64,000 nt of DNA. It comes from Termitidicoccus mucosus (GTDB lineage Bacteria > Verrucomicrobiota > Verrucomicrobiia > Opitutales > Opitutaceae). A model generated the notes under the pieces. It saw nothing but the letters and a program-made list of their open reading frames with translations. It was not told the DNA's origin and did no database searches. The position numbers and the translations under genes were made by a program. Every line of letters starts with the position of its first letter. Position 1 is the stretch's first letter. This document shows, in pieces, positions 55,466-64,000 of the stretch. The stretch lies in NCBI RefSeq assembly GCF_038725785.1, contig NZ_CP109796.1, positions 6,200,501 to 6,264,500 of the forward strand, written 5' to 3'.

Positions 55466-56233
55466 TTAGTTGCCCGGCGCATAATTATAAGTTCCTTGCA
55501 TAAGCCTGACCTCTGCGAGAGCAGCGTTTAGCATGGCTTCATCAACGGAGGTCAGATCCTCACCATTAAATGATCCATCATTAATGGTTCTTTCTATAAA
55601 CTCTATCTGTGCCTGATGAGCAAGGTATTCGCTTTCGCTTTTATATCCGTTCGAACTCCCTAATTGTGCCCCCTCGGGCAATGTCAGACCATCGTAATCA
55701 CCCCCTAATATTGGATTTCTTTGAATCGCCCCATTAATATGATTCTCTTCATGGACGTTAACACTTTCTCGCAATATATTAGCCACAAGGTCGTTGCCTG
55801 CTTCCCTCGCGTCTCTCAATTTGCCCCAATTATTTTCAGTGATCATAACCACTAAATGTCCATTCACCACTTGGCACCATCCTACAAGGGAGCTGGTATC
55901 CTGTCCCATTGTAAGCCCGACCCCATTAATAGGAAAAAATAATACCGATGTGTTTATTTCATCCCAGTCAACGCAGTTCCAATCGTATTCCAAATCATCC
56001 CAAGGATCATAGTCGGGCCATTCAGGAATTTCCGGCCACTCAGGCGGTTCGTAATCACCGCCTGGTGGTCCATCATCCCCGCCGCCGCCAACAGTAATTC
56101 CATCCATCACGACAACCTCTGTCTCTGGGATACCATCGTTATCTAAATCCATCATTATGACTTCGTAGGCTCCGAGTCGGCATATAAATGACAGCGTGAC
56201 TATCAGCGATAGAATGGTAAGCTTGATTTTCAT
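55466..56233 (-). CDS. Secreted putative zinc metallopeptidase (HEENH)
   Basis: The 255-aa protein has a signal peptide (ending LGAYE), then 'DLDNDGIPE', a calcium-loop-like motif as in dockerins. An acidic, Trp/Pro-rich linker covers residues 50 to 85. The C-terminal domain has a zincin motif HEENH (161 to 165) in a helix, followed 35 residues later by 'SESEYLAHQAQIEFIERTI', where a Glu could be the third ligand. This layout resembles metallopeptidase toxin domains at the ends of RHS-type proteins, but here it is a free secreted protein. GC is low. The function is inferred from the motif alone. Confidence 0.55.
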   Translation of the reverse strand: MKIKLTILSLIVTLSFICRLGAYEVIMMDLDNDGIPETEVVVMDGITVGGGGDDGPPGGDYEPPEWPEIPEWPDYDPWDDLEYDWNCVDWDEINTSVLFFPINGVGLTMGQDTSSLVGWCQVVNGHLVVMITENNWGKLRDAREAGNDLVANILRESVNVHEENHINGAIQRNPILGGDYDGLTLPEGAQLGSSNGYKSESEYLAHQAQIEFIERTINDGSFNGEDLTSVDEAMLNAALAEVRLMQGTYNYAPGN

Positions 56234-56283
56234 CTGGTTTGATTTTTCGGCATTAATTTCCGGGGATATGAAAGCTCAGTCAG

Positions 56284-57813
56284 TTACTTATTATGAAAAT
56301 CAACCGGAATCCTCATCCTGATGGGCGTGGATTGACCATTTTTTTTAGCGGGCGTAAATTTCCACGTTTTCACGGCGTTCACGGCCGCGTCGGCGAACTC
56401 GGGGTGCGTGCTCTTGACCACTTGAATGCCCTGCGGCGTGCCGTTTTCGGCCACAACGAACTCGACCACCGCGCTGCCCTTCACGTCAAGCGAGGCGAAG
56501 CCGCTCGGGAACTTCGGCTTGGTCATGGAGAGAATTTTCGGCGGCGTAATGCCCTCTGATTTCACCTTTAGTGAATTCGCCGTGACGATGTCGTTCCATT
56601 CCGAATAAGTCGCCTTGGTTGCCGTCCTGATCGCTTGATAAACGTCGATGCCTTCGCGGGCGAGGTGCCGCGCATACCGGCTCCTCCAATCCTGACCCGC
56701 CGCGCCAAGTTCCAACCATTGCATCGCGGTATCGGGGTTCCTGCCCAGCGCATAAGTCAAGGCCACGAGGAGAGCGGCGTCGTCGCGACCCGCGTCAAAC
56801 GACTGCTCGGCGTAGTCCCGTATCGCCAGAAGGTTTTTCAGAGAAGGTTCGCCCCCCAGCATCATGAGGCCGAGCGCCTTGGCCGCCGATGCGTTGCCGT
56901 CGCGAGCGGCATCCGTCAACAGGCCGACCCTCTCCGAGGCTTGCGCCGGGGTGAGTTGCACGCCAGTGGCACGGGCGTTTTTGAGCATGAGTTGAGCCAG
57001 TTCGTATTTCGCCTTGCTGGAGCCGTTCTCGATGGCGAAGCGCAGCCACTCCTCCGCCAGCGCGGGGTCTTGGGCGACCACCTTGCCGTCCTTGTAGAGG
57101 CGGGCGACAGTTTGCAGCGCGTCGGCGTTGCCGTCCTTTGCCGCATCCAGTAGCAATGCCAGTCCCTCGTCGCCGCGCCCCGGCACCTCGACGAGGCGAG
57201 CGCCTTTCAAAAACTTCGCCTCGCTGCTGCCCGCTTCAATGGCCTTTTCCAAGTAAAACTCCGCCCGCACCTCGTCGGCCTTCACAATTTTCCCCTCCAT
57301 GTAAGCGCGGGCAAGAGCCGCGTAGGCATCGGTGTAGCCGGCATCGGCAGCCTCTTTGAAAAATCCCATCGCATTTTTGGCGTCCACGCCGTCCACTTTT
57401 CCGTCCCGTGCGAGCACGCCCATGCGATACCATGCCTCGGCGCTGCCTAGCGCGGCGGCTTGTCGGTAGAGCGCAAACGCCTTTTGCAGGTCCACCTGTG
57501 TTCCGTTCAATCCGAGCTCCAAGGCCCGCGCCCGCTCCAGCAGGCGCAACCCTTCCGTCGTGGACGTTTTCGCCGTTTTTTTCTGTTCCTGCTTTGGGGC
57601 AGCCAACCCATTCGTGCCCGACTGCACCTCCCCATCGAGTGCGGACGGCTCTGTTGTCTGGGCTACCGAAGGTTTTAGGGAAAATTGCAATGAAGACGCC
57701 GGAGCGGTCCAGTTTGAAGAGAAAAACCGCACCCCGGCGATCACACCGACTGCCGCGAGAGCAAGTCCCCCAATGACAAACCATGTTTTGGGACGTTTAT
57801 TAGGAATGCGCAT
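56284..57813 (-). CDS. Sel1-repeat protein with a C-terminal TonB domain
   Basis: The 509-aa protein has a membrane helix at residues 13 to 30 and a short linker. Eight or so Sel1-like repeats follow (about 90 to 370), with the usual 'A..LG...A.Y..G' spacing seen in 'AAALGSAEAWYRMGVLARDG' and 'EAGSSEAKFLKGARL'. A C-terminal TonB-type domain starts near 425: 'PKFPSGFASLDVKGSAVVEFVV', 'VKSTHPEFADAAVNAVKTWKF'. Sel1 arrays bind partner proteins, and the TonB fold normally contacts outer-membrane receptors. The fusion suggests an anchored energy-coupling or scaffold protein. It is intact and GC-rich like the core genome. Confidence 0.8.
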   Translation of the reverse strand: MRIPNKRPKTWFVIGGLALAAVGVIAGVRFFSSNWTAPASSLQFSLKPSVAQTTEPSALDGEVQSGTNGLAAPKQEQKKTAKTSTTEGLRLLERARALELGLNGTQVDLQKAFALYRQAAALGSAEAWYRMGVLARDGKVDGVDAKNAMGFFKEAADAGYTDAYAALARAYMEGKIVKADEVRAEFYLEKAIEAGSSEAKFLKGARLVEVPGRGDEGLALLLDAAKDGNADALQTVARLYKDGKVVAQDPALAEEWLRFAIENGSSKAKYELAQLMLKNARATGVQLTPAQASERVGLLTDAARDGNASAAKALGLMMLGGEPSLKNLLAIRDYAEQSFDAGRDDAALLVALTYALGRNPDTAMQWLELGAAGQDWRSRYARHLAREGIDVYQAIRTATKATYSEWNDIVTANSLKVKSEGITPPKILSMTKPKFPSGFASLDVKGSAVVEFVVAENGTPQGIQVVKSTHPEFADAAVNAVKTWKFTPAKKNGQSTPIRMRIPVDFHNK

Positions 57814-57959
57814 GATTGGAAAATTGGGGAGGGGGTGCGGTTCAAATCAAGCAGAGGACACAAGCAAGTATCAAAATTACATATAGTTACCTTCATCTCG
57901 TCAATCAGATTTCCCATTTTTTTACAATAATAGGGTTTTGTCTCTGAAATTGATCCCGT

Positions 57960-58752
57960 CATGTATCCAATTTTAATGACAAGATGGCGGGCCATCCTGA
58001 CGACACGGCTGATGAAGCGGCGAGCCACCGCAGGGCCGACGCCCGCGAAGGCGCGCCGCGCGCTCGTCCCTCGCTTTGCGTCGCGTCCACGCGGCGGGGC
58101 GGCAAAAACCACGCGGCACGTGGAAGCAGACACGGGCGCGTCCTCGCTGCGCTCCGGGCGTCCCGCGACTGCTTTCCGGGCCGGCAGGCAACCGGCAGGC
58201 CGCGCGTCTGCCCGATGTCAGGCATGCACCGCAGGCACGCGGGGATTTTATCAGGCGAAAACAGGGTGAAACCCATGCGCCCGATGGTCGTTTGCCAAGG
58301 GCGGGAGGCTGCCCCAAACGTATTGCGCGCGGCGGAACCCCCTGAAACGCACCCGGCCATGCCTTGACCTGGCAAGCGGGGAAAGACCACACGTCGCGCC
58401 CCGTTGCTGATGATGGCGTGGCGTGCAAGGTCGTGCGCTCCTCCGTCGCGCCTCCACCTTGCACACCACACCCGATCCGCAACTATGGGGCGCGGAGGTG
58501 TGCCGGCCGCCGCCGGCAGCAAAAGCATACGGCACACGCCAGCCATGACCCGCACACGCCGACCGGCGGCACGCGACTTGCGGCATTCCACGCATGCGTC
58601 GCCAGAACAACCATTCGGGCAGGCGCGCATGGAGGAGAGGAAACACCCCCGCTCGCACCGGTACGGGAAATCCCGGAAATCCGGGCTCGCCAAACCGGGC
58701 GGATTCCCCATTATTTAATCCGAATTTAATTTCGTATTCAAATTATGGATAC
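57960..58752. other. GC-rich gene-less block with imperfect inverted termini
   Basis: ATGTATCCAATTTTAAT at the left end (from 57960) and ATTCAAATTATGGATACA at the right end (to about 58752) form imperfect inverted repeats around about 780 bp of GC-rich DNA. Frames inside are long only because of base composition, with Arg/Ala/Pro-rich, family-less products on both strands. It could be a non-autonomous mobile element or a non-coding region. Confidence 0.35.
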
Positions 58753-58915
58753 AAGCGAGGCGACACCTTTGCGGAAACCGCATGCCGTTGCCAAAAAGTT
58801 GCCAGAAACGGTGTTTTTTGCTTCACTTTTCCTCTCCGACCTGCCACTCTCTTCCTGTTCTAAACCACTAACCATCAAATAAGTCCGCTAATACGAGCGA
58901 CTTATTCGTGAAGAT

Positions 58916-59039
58916 AACGCAGGCATCCTTGCCTGCCGTCGAAACAGAAAGGCGCGTAGCGCCGCTGGCTGTTTTTCCTGAAAAAATGCCGCGCTTCGCG
59001 CGACCTTTTAACGACGGCAGGCAGGATGCCCGCGCTACG
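58916..59039. repeat. Second copy of the GTAGCGCAGGCATC palindrome
   Basis: ACGCAGGCATCCTTGCCTGC on the left is answered by GGCAGGCAGGATGCCCGCG on the right, with the same inner GGCGCGTAGCGCC and GCGCTTCGCGCG parts as at 15065-15183. It ends within the last few bases of the downstream permease gene. Confidence 0.8.
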
Positions 59040-59889
59040 AACTCGCGCTGGCGTAGCGGCGCAGGCCGCGGTGGAAGACGAAAACAGCGAGGCCGAACCA
59101 AGCGGCGGAGACGGCGACAAGCCAGGCGGCGTCGGCCAGGCGGATGCCGCCGAGCAGCGCGCGTGCGGGGATGTTGGTCACGATGACGACGGGGAGCGCA
59201 TAAACGAATATGACGTTGGCCAGGCCGCGAAAAACCTCGCGCGGCAGGCGCGAAAATTCGGTGAGCGAGAAGTAGCTGCCCTCGATGCCCTCGGTCTTGA
59301 TGACCCAGAAGGTGAGCGAGACGGCGAGCACGATGAGGCTGTAGTTGACCGCGAGGCCGCAGGCGAGGAGCAGGATGTAGGCGGCGATGTCGAGGACGCC
59401 GGGATGGAGCCCGAGTTTGCCCGCGGAATAGATCACGACGGCGATGGCGACGACGACGTTGGCGAGGCTGTCGAGGTCGAGCTTGCGCGTGGAGACCATG
59501 AAGAGCACGTTGCCGGGCTGGGCGAGGAAGAAGTCGAAGTGGCCGGTGCGGATGTTGCGGCCGAACTCGAAGATGTTGCTCCAGAAGAAGCCCATCATGA
59601 GGCGCTGGATGATCATCGAGGTGCCGATGAGCAGGAGCATTTCATACTGGCTCCATCCGCCGATGGAGTCGGTGTGCCGGTAGATGACGGCGACCATCGC
59701 GACGTTGACGCCCATCCAGAAAAGCTCCACGAGCGTCCACATGAGGAAGTCCATGCGGAACATCATGGCGCGGACGACGGAGTAGCGCGCCGACGCGAGC
59801 CAGAGCCGGAGATAGTTTGGCCGGGCGGCGCGGGCCGGCTCGCGGGAATGCTCCGCGCCAGGCGTGATGGGGTTTGTTTTATCGTTCAT
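59035..59889 (-). CDS. ABC-2 family transporter permease
   Basis: The 284-aa protein has six hydrophobic helices and the pattern of the ABC-2 permeases that work as pairs: 'MFRMDFLMWTLVELFWMGVN', 'QRLMMGFFWSNIFEFGRNIR', 'GHFDFFLAQPGNVLFMVS' and 'FSRLPREVFRGLANVIFVYAL'. The polar first 30 residues are extra. The last residues overlap a palindromic repeat. It follows its partner permease at 59907 after 17 bp. No ATPase subunit lies in the window, so it is probably encoded elsewhere or upstream. Confidence 0.8.
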   Translation of the reverse strand: MNDKTNPITPGAEHSREPARAARPNYLRLWLASARYSVVRAMMFRMDFLMWTLVELFWMGVNVAMVAVIYRHTDSIGGWSQYEMLLLIGTSMIIQRLMMGFFWSNIFEFGRNIRTGHFDFFLAQPGNVLFMVSTRKLDLDSLANVVVAIAVVIYSAGKLGLHPGVLDIAAYILLLACGLAVNYSLIVLAVSLTFWVIKTEGIEGSYFSLTEFSRLPREVFRGLANVIFVYALPVVIVTNIPARALLGGIRLADAAWLVAVSAAWFGLAVFVFHRGLRRYASASS

Positions 59890-59906
59890 GCTGCATTTTG
59901 CATTCT

Positions 59907-60719
59907 TTATCCTCCGACGGCGGTGTGGCGGCGGAGGCCGCGGAGCCAGAGCAGGCGCGCGAGCGCGAGGAGCGCGACAAGCCAGAAGAACTGGAGGCCG
60001 AGGCCGCCCAGCGCGGCGGCGGGGTCGTTGATGCGGCCGGTGAAAATCGCGACCGGGAAATACATCTGATAATAATAGGGCAGGAACTGCGAGAGGCGGT
60101 AGATGCCGGGAGGGAGCAGGTCGAGCGGGAAAACCTGCCCGGCCAGAAGCGTCTCGATCGCGTAGGAGAGGATGATGAAGGACTGGATTTCGAGAAACCA
60201 GAACGTGAGCATGCCGAAGCAGAAAGCGATGGAGAACTGGATGAGCGCGGACATGGCGGCGGCGGGCAGGCCGAGCCAGAGACGCCACGCCTCGCCGGGG
60301 TAGGCGAGTTGATCGTGGATGAGCGGGAGCGCGACGAGCAGCGGCACGAACGCGAGCAGGCCGGACACGAGCCGGGCCGCGCCGAAAATGCTGAGGCGGT
60401 AGATGAAGTAGTTGACCGGCTTGAGCAGGAACTGGTTGATGAGGCCGTTGCGGATTTCCTCGCTGATCTGGTAGTCCTCGTTGAAGGCGCTGATGAAAAA
60501 TTGCAGCACCATCATGGTGACGAAATAGGTGAGCGTCTGGTCGAGCGCGAAGCCGCCGATCTCGGTCTTGCCCGCGTAGGCCGCGCCCCAGAGCAGGAAA
60601 ACGACGATGAGATGGAAAAACGAAAACGTGGCGCGCAGCGTGAAGTGCCAGCGATAAACGATGTTGCCCTGCAAGCCGACGAGGAAGACGTGGCGGTATT
60701 TGTTCAGGGCGGCGCGCAT
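59907..60719 (-). CDS. ABC-2 family transporter permease (partner)
   Basis: The 270-aa product starts MRAALNKYRHVFLVGLQGNI and has six helices. 'YRWHFTLRATFSFFHLIVVF', 'EEIRNGLINQFLLKPVNYF' and 'PYYYQMYFPVAIFTGRI' match the same family as the neighbour, with the coupling-helix-like segment 'RNGLINQFLLKP' in the cytoplasmic loop. ATG 60719 is preferred over a start 57 bp upstream. The two permeases likely form a heterodimer exporting a lipid, polysaccharide or drug. The substrate is unknown. Confidence 0.8.
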   Translation of the reverse strand: MRAALNKYRHVFLVGLQGNIVYRWHFTLRATFSFFHLIVVFLLWGAAYAGKTEIGGFALDQTLTYFVTMMVLQFFISAFNEDYQISEEIRNGLINQFLLKPVNYFIYRLSIFGAARLVSGLLAFVPLLVALPLIHDQLAYPGEAWRLWLGLPAAAMSALIQFSIAFCFGMLTFWFLEIQSFIILSYAIETLLAGQVFPLDLLPPGIYRLSQFLPYYYQMYFPVAIFTGRINDPAAALGGLGLQFFWLVALLALARLLWLRGLRRHTAVGG

Positions 60720-60782
60720 GATTTTGTGAGTGACGGCGGGCGTCCGTGGAAGCGGACGCGGCGTGATTCGATTCAAGTCGAA

Positions 60783-61637
60783 TTATGTCGTTTCGGCGGA
60801 CGCGGGCGGCGGGACGGCGGGCGGCTCGATTGCCGCGGGCGGTCTGGCGGGGGCCGCTCCGCCGATTTCGAAGCGGGCGCTGATTTCCCTGGCGAGATTT
60901 TTGTAGGCGGAGGCGCCGGGAGAGAGCGGGTCGTAGGCGAAGATGGTTTTGCCGAAACTGGGCGCCTCGCTCAGGCGCACGGTGCGCGGGATGACAGTGT
61001 TGAAAATCTTGTCGGGCAGATGCTGGCGAACCTCGTCCACGACCTGGCGCGAGAGATTGGTGCGGATGTCATACATCGTCATCACGATGCCGCCGACGGA
61101 GAGGGCGGCGTTGACGCCGGCTTCCTTGATGCGCTCCACGTTGCGCAGGATCTGGCCGAGCCCTTCGAGCGCCATGTATTCGCACTGGAGGGCGATGAGC
61201 AGGTGGTCGGCGGCGGCGAGGCTGTTCATCGAGAGCATGCCCATCGAGGGCGGGCAGTCGATGATGATGACGCGGAAGCGCCCGGAGGCCTTGACGGGCT
61301 CAAGGACGGCACGGAGGCGGGCAAGGTAGTTTTCGGTTTGGGCGAGCTCGATCTCGGCGGCGGCGAGGTCCTCCTCGCTGGGGATGAGAGAGAGGTTTTT
61401 CACGTCGGTCGCGACAATCATGTCGAGCGCCGCGCCTTCGCCGTGGAGCGGACCGTAGAGGCTGCGGCCCTCCTCCTTTTCGATGCCGAGCGCGCTGGTG
61501 GCGTTGGCCTGCGGATCGAGATCGACGAGCAGCACCGGGATTTTTTTATCCGCCAAGGCGGCGGCGAGATTGACGGCGGTGGTGGTCTTGCCGACGCCGC
61601 CTTTTTGATTGGCGATGGTGAAAACGAGGCTGCCCAT
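60783..61637 (-). CDS. soj: ParA/Soj-family chromosome partitioning ATPase
   Basis: The 284-aa protein has the deviant Walker A motif 'QKGGVGKTTTAVNLAAALA' (about residues 10 to 28), 'VLLVDLDPQANATSALG', Walker B in 'RVIIIDCPPSMGMLSMNSLAA', and 'MYDIRTNLSRQVVDEVRQHL'. These place it with Soj/ParA proteins that act with ParB at parS. The C-terminal 25 residues are a Pro/Ala tail. A parB gene is expected just upstream in most genomes but is not in this window, where YqgE is next. ATG 61637 gives the normal start. Confidence 0.9.
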   Translation of the reverse strand: MGSLVFTIANQKGGVGKTTTAVNLAAALADKKIPVLLVDLDPQANATSALGIEKEEGRSLYGPLHGEGAALDMIVATDVKNLSLIPSEEDLAAAEIELAQTENYLARLRAVLEPVKASGRFRVIIIDCPPSMGMLSMNSLAAADHLLIALQCEYMALEGLGQILRNVERIKEAGVNAALSVGGIVMTMYDIRTNLSRQVVDEVRQHLPDKIFNTVIPRTVRLSEAPSFGKTIFAYDPLSPGASAYKNLAREISARFEIGGAAPARPPAAIEPPAVPPPASAETT

Positions 61638-61689
61638 GGTGGGGGAAAGGAAAGAGGAAGTAACAAGTAACAGGTGGCAAGTAACAAGA

Positions 61690-61726
61690 GGAAAATCCCA
61701 AACCATGAAATCCCAGATTTCAAAAA
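61690..61726. repeat. Short ATCCCAAACC repeat between soj and the YqgE gene
   Basis: AAATCCCAAACCATGAAATC is a single-arm member of the ATCCCAAAT family. Next to it are TAACAAGTAACAGGTGGCAA repeats. Confidence 0.5.
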
Positions 61727-61748
61727 TGGGTGCCGGCGGCGGCCGCGC

Positions 61749-62306
61749 TCAATTCAACGTTGGATCGTCGGGTTCGTTGGCGAGGAGCTTCCACTCGGGG
61801 GCGAGCGAGCCGAGGAGGTTGCTCCAGAGCCGCTGGTCCGGCGTGCCGAAGGTGTCCGGGCGCAGGGCGCTGATCACCCAGGTCTGGCGCTTCAGTTCCT
61901 CTTCCAACTGGCCCGCGGACCAGCCCGAATAGCCCATGAATCCCCGCAGGTGGACGGAATCGGTGTCCAGCAGGTGCAGCGCCTTGTCCGGGTCGATGCC
62001 GAACATGAGCTGGAAGCCGGAGCCGTCGGGATGAAAACGCCAGCCGCAGAGCATCAGGCGAGCGGTCTCGACCGGGCCGCCTTGGTAAAGGGGCACGTCC
62101 GCGAGTTTCGTGAGCGCGAAGGCGGGGTCGAGCTGGCCGAGATTTTTGCCGAGCGGGCGGTTGAGCACGACGCCCATCGCGCCGTTCTCGTCATGCGCGG
62201 AGAGGAGCACGACCGAGCGGCGAAAATTGCCATCCGACATCGCGGGATGCGCCAGCAGAAGCGAGCCGGCGAGGGCGGAGTGTTCGGATGATGAGAAATC
62301 GCGCAT
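61749..62306 (-). CDS. YqgE/AlgH family protein (UPF0301)
   Basis: The 185-aa protein contains the family's conserved parts: 'LAGSLLLAHPAMSDGNFRRSV' near the start, 'NGAMGVVLNRPLGK', 'YQGGPVETARLMLC', and 'RGFMGYSGWSAGQLEEELKR'. AlgH-like proteins have been linked to alginate regulation in Pseudomonas, but the biochemical role is not known. Length is normal for the family. It lies between soj and the dCMP deaminase on the same strand. Confidence 0.9.
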   Translation of the reverse strand: MRDFSSSEHSALAGSLLLAHPAMSDGNFRRSVVLLSAHDENGAMGVVLNRPLGKNLGQLDPAFALTKLADVPLYQGGPVETARLMLCGWRFHPDGSGFQLMFGIDPDKALHLLDTDSVHLRGFMGYSGWSAGQLEEELKRQTWVISALRPDTFGTPDQRLWSNLLGSLAPEWKLLANEPDDPTLN

Positions 62307-62439
62307 GGCGGGTGGCGGTGGTGGTGTGGCGGCGTGATGGCGTGAACGTGGCCCACTGGATCGGATGGGACGGGGCCGAGGGCAGGTTTCGAGGCTGAAG
62401 GCCGACGGTCTGCCATGCCCGCGCTCCCGGGAGAGGCGG

Positions 62440-62916
62440 CTAGAGCTGGAGGATTTTCACGCCGGCCTCGTCAAGGAGCGGGCGGACGAGCGGGTCGTTG
62501 TTGTAATCGTTGCGATAACGGATTTCCGCGAGGCCGGCGGCGGCGAGGATTTTGGCGCAGTTGATGCACGGGTAATGGGTCACGTAGGCGATGCAGCCTT
62601 CGACGGAGCTGCCGCGGCGGGCGGCGTCGGCGATGCTGTTTTGCTCGGCATGCACGGTCGCCTGCTCGTGGCCGTCGCGCACGCGCGAGATGTGCGGGGA
62701 GCCGGGCAGGTAGCCGTTGTAGCCGGCGGCGACGATGCGGTTTTTGCGCGCGCCGCCGCTCACGATCACGCAGCCGACGTGCAGGCGTTCGCAGGGCGAG
62801 CGGGTGGAGAGGAGCAGCGCCGTGGCCATGAAGTAGTCGTCCCACGAGGGGCGTTCGTCCGCGGCGGCGACGAGGTCGGCCACGTTGTCGATGAGGGATT
62901 TTATGTCGGCGCTCAT
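62440..62916 (-). CDS. Deoxycytidylate (dCMP) deaminase family protein
   Basis: The 158-aa enzyme has the zinc-dependent deaminase motifs: His and Glu in 'ATVHAEQNSIADAARRG' and the Cys pair in 'THYPCINCAKILAAAGLAEI'. 'RPSWDDYFMATALLLSTRS' is the typical start of the ComEB/dCMP deaminase group, and 'GYNGYLPG' lines the nucleotide pocket. It would convert dCMP to dUMP for thymidylate synthesis. A ComEB-like role in DNA uptake is less likely without other competence genes. Confidence 0.9.
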   Translation of the reverse strand: MSADIKSLIDNVADLVAAADERPSWDDYFMATALLLSTRSPCERLHVGCVIVSGGARKNRIVAAGYNGYLPGSPHISRVRDGHEQATVHAEQNSIADAARRGSSVEGCIAYVTHYPCINCAKILAAAGLAEIRYRNDYNNDPLVRPLLDEAGVKILQL

Positions 62917-62996
62917 AAAAGGGCTGAAGGGTTGAAATCGTTCTCTTTGCTTGAATCTGAAAAGGCAAAAGAGAACGAGAACGATTGGAAGGGCGC

Positions 62997-64000
62997 TCAG
63001 AATTGTTCGGCGATGGCGACGGCTTTGAAGAGGGCGGAGGCTTTGTTGATGGTTTCCTGGTATTCGCTGGCGGGCACGCTGTCGGCGACGATGCCGGCGC
63101 CGGCCTGGATGTGCACGAGGCCGTCCTTGATGAGCGCGGTGCGGAGCATGATGCAGGAGTCGAGGTTGCCGTCGTAACCGAAGTAGCCGAGCGCGCCGGC
63201 ATAGAAGCCGCGGCGGGCGGGTTCGTTTTGCGCGATGATTTGCATGGCGCGGATCTTGGGCGCGCCGCTCACGGTGCCGGCGGGGAAGGTGGCGCGCATG
63301 AGGTCGTAGGCGGTTTTCCCGGCGCGGATGCGGCCCTCGACCTGCGAGACGATGTGCATGACGTGCGAGTAGCGTTCGATGACCATCATCTCGGGGACGT
63401 GCACGGTGCCGTAATCGCAGACGCGGCCGATGTCGTTGCGGGCGAGGTCCACGAGCATGAGATGCTCGGCGCGTTCCTTTTCGTCGGCGAGGAGGTCTTT
63501 TTCGAGGGCGAGGTCGTCGGCATGGGTGGCGCCGCGCTTGCGCGTGCCGGCGATGGGGCGGATTTCGACGAGGCCGTCGGTGAGGCGCACGTGCACCTCG
63601 GGCGAGGCGCCGACGATGGCCGCGTCGCCGGTGTCGAGGATGAACATGTAGGGCGAGGGGTTGACGGTGCGAAGCGCGCGGTAGAGGTCGAGCGGGGTTT
63701 TGGTGAACGGGGCGGTGAAGCGTTGCGAGGGGACGATCTGGATGATGTCGCCGGCGCGGATGTATTCCTTCACGTCGTTGACCATGCGCTCGAAGTCGGG
63801 GCGGGTGAAGTTGCCCGGCGGGACGGTGACCGGGCCGGGCTCGACCAGCGGCGCGGGGGAAAGCGTGCTGGGCTGGCGGAGGAGGTCGTGGAGATGGCGC
63901 AGTTCGGCGACCGCGGCGTCGTAGGCGGCCGAGGCGTCGCCGTCGCGGACATGGGCGTTGACGCAGAGGCGGAGGGTTTGTTTCGCGCGGTCAAAGGTGA
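62997..64000 (-). CDS. trpE: Anthranilate synthase component I, C-terminal part (runs off window)
   Basis: About 334 codons are visible and the frame is open at the window edge, so the N-terminal portion is missing. The chorismate-binding domain is clear: 'IQIVPSQRFTAPFTKTPLDLYR', 'IVGASPEVHVRL', 'IRPIAGTRKRGATHADD', 'HLMLVDLARNDIGRV', 'TFPAGTVSGAPKIRAM' and 'GYFGYDGNLDSCIMLRT'. The PSQRF and AGTRKRG forms fit TrpE better than PabB. With TrpG it makes anthranilate from chorismate and glutamine, the first step of tryptophan synthesis. The stop is 80 bp before the deaminase start. Confidence 0.9.
   Translation of the reverse strand, partial: TFDRAKQTLRLCVNAHVRDGDASAAYDAAVAELRHLHDLLRQPSTLSPAPLVEPGPVTVPPGNFTRPDFERMVNDVKEYIRAGDIIQIVPSQRFTAPFTKTPLDLYRALRTVNPSPYMFILDTGDAAIVGASPEVHVRLTDGLVEIRPIAGTRKRGATHADDLALEKDLLADEKERAEHLMLVDLARNDIGRVCDYGTVHVPEMMVIERYSHVMHIVSQVEGRIRAGKTAYDLMRATFPAGTVSGAPKIRAMQIIAQNEPARRGFYAGALGYFGYDGNLDSCIMLRTALIKDGLVHIQAGAGIVADSVPASEYQETINKASALFKAVAIAEQF

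Noticed and set aside
57959-58711. A 250-codon minus-strand gene
   Set aside because: The Arg/Ala/Gly/Cys-rich product shows no domain, signal or neighbour support, and equally long frames exist on the other strand.

Overview
The window looks like high-GC chromosome from a member of the Verrucomicrobiota, most likely an Opitutaceae-type bacterium. This placement is an inference from gene style, GC content and the many palindromic intergenic repeats; no 16S or other marker gene is present.

The left end (1 to 7037) is the most interesting part. It is one end of an integrated, tailless-virus-like element read entirely on the minus strand. It encodes an HUH rolling-circle replication initiator, an adenine methylase, small DNA-binding-like proteins, small membrane proteins, a short FtsK/HerA-type packaging ATPase, a cytosine methylase and, running off the window edge, the N-terminus of a probable double jelly-roll capsid protein of the PM2 P2 type. 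The element stops at a 23-bp copy of a tmRNA (ssrA) 3' end followed by that gene's probable terminator, so it appears to have inserted into ssrA.

From 7.1 to 42.6 kb lies ordinary core genome: glnD, a DUF1294 protein, an isochorismatase-like hydrolase, a UPF0173 hydrolase, a quinone oxidoreductase, a sulfatase-like pseudoenzyme, the pyruvate dehydrogenase genes (pdhA, pdhB and a disrupted pdhC), a cytochrome oxidase assembly cluster (ctaA, ctaB and a DUF420 gene, divergent from a SCO gene and its partner), a copper-type P-ATPase, rsmB, tyrS, a tandem pair of unknown anchored proteins, a peroxiredoxin, acnA, a STAS protein, fba, holB and rnc. Four of these genes (pdhC, the STAS gene, acnA, holB) carry tandem duplications or 100-bp-scale deletions. 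These are either recent mutations or assembly errors.

From 42.7 to 58.9 kb is an accessory zone: a decayed tyrosine recombinase, a decayed MobF relaxase-helicase with an oriT-like region, a DUF3102-like gene, broken genes for a secreted esterase, a signal-peptide protein and an O-antigen ligase, then intact AT-richer secreted proteins, including a candidate HExxH metallopeptidase, and a Sel1/TonB protein. It reads as the remnant of an integrated mobilisable element plus lineage-specific secreted genes.

The right end (59.0 to 64.0 kb) returns to core genes: two ABC-2 permeases, a ParA/Soj ATPase, a YqgE/AlgH protein, a dCMP deaminase and the start-truncated trpE. Many intergenic spaces hold long palindromes of several distinct families.
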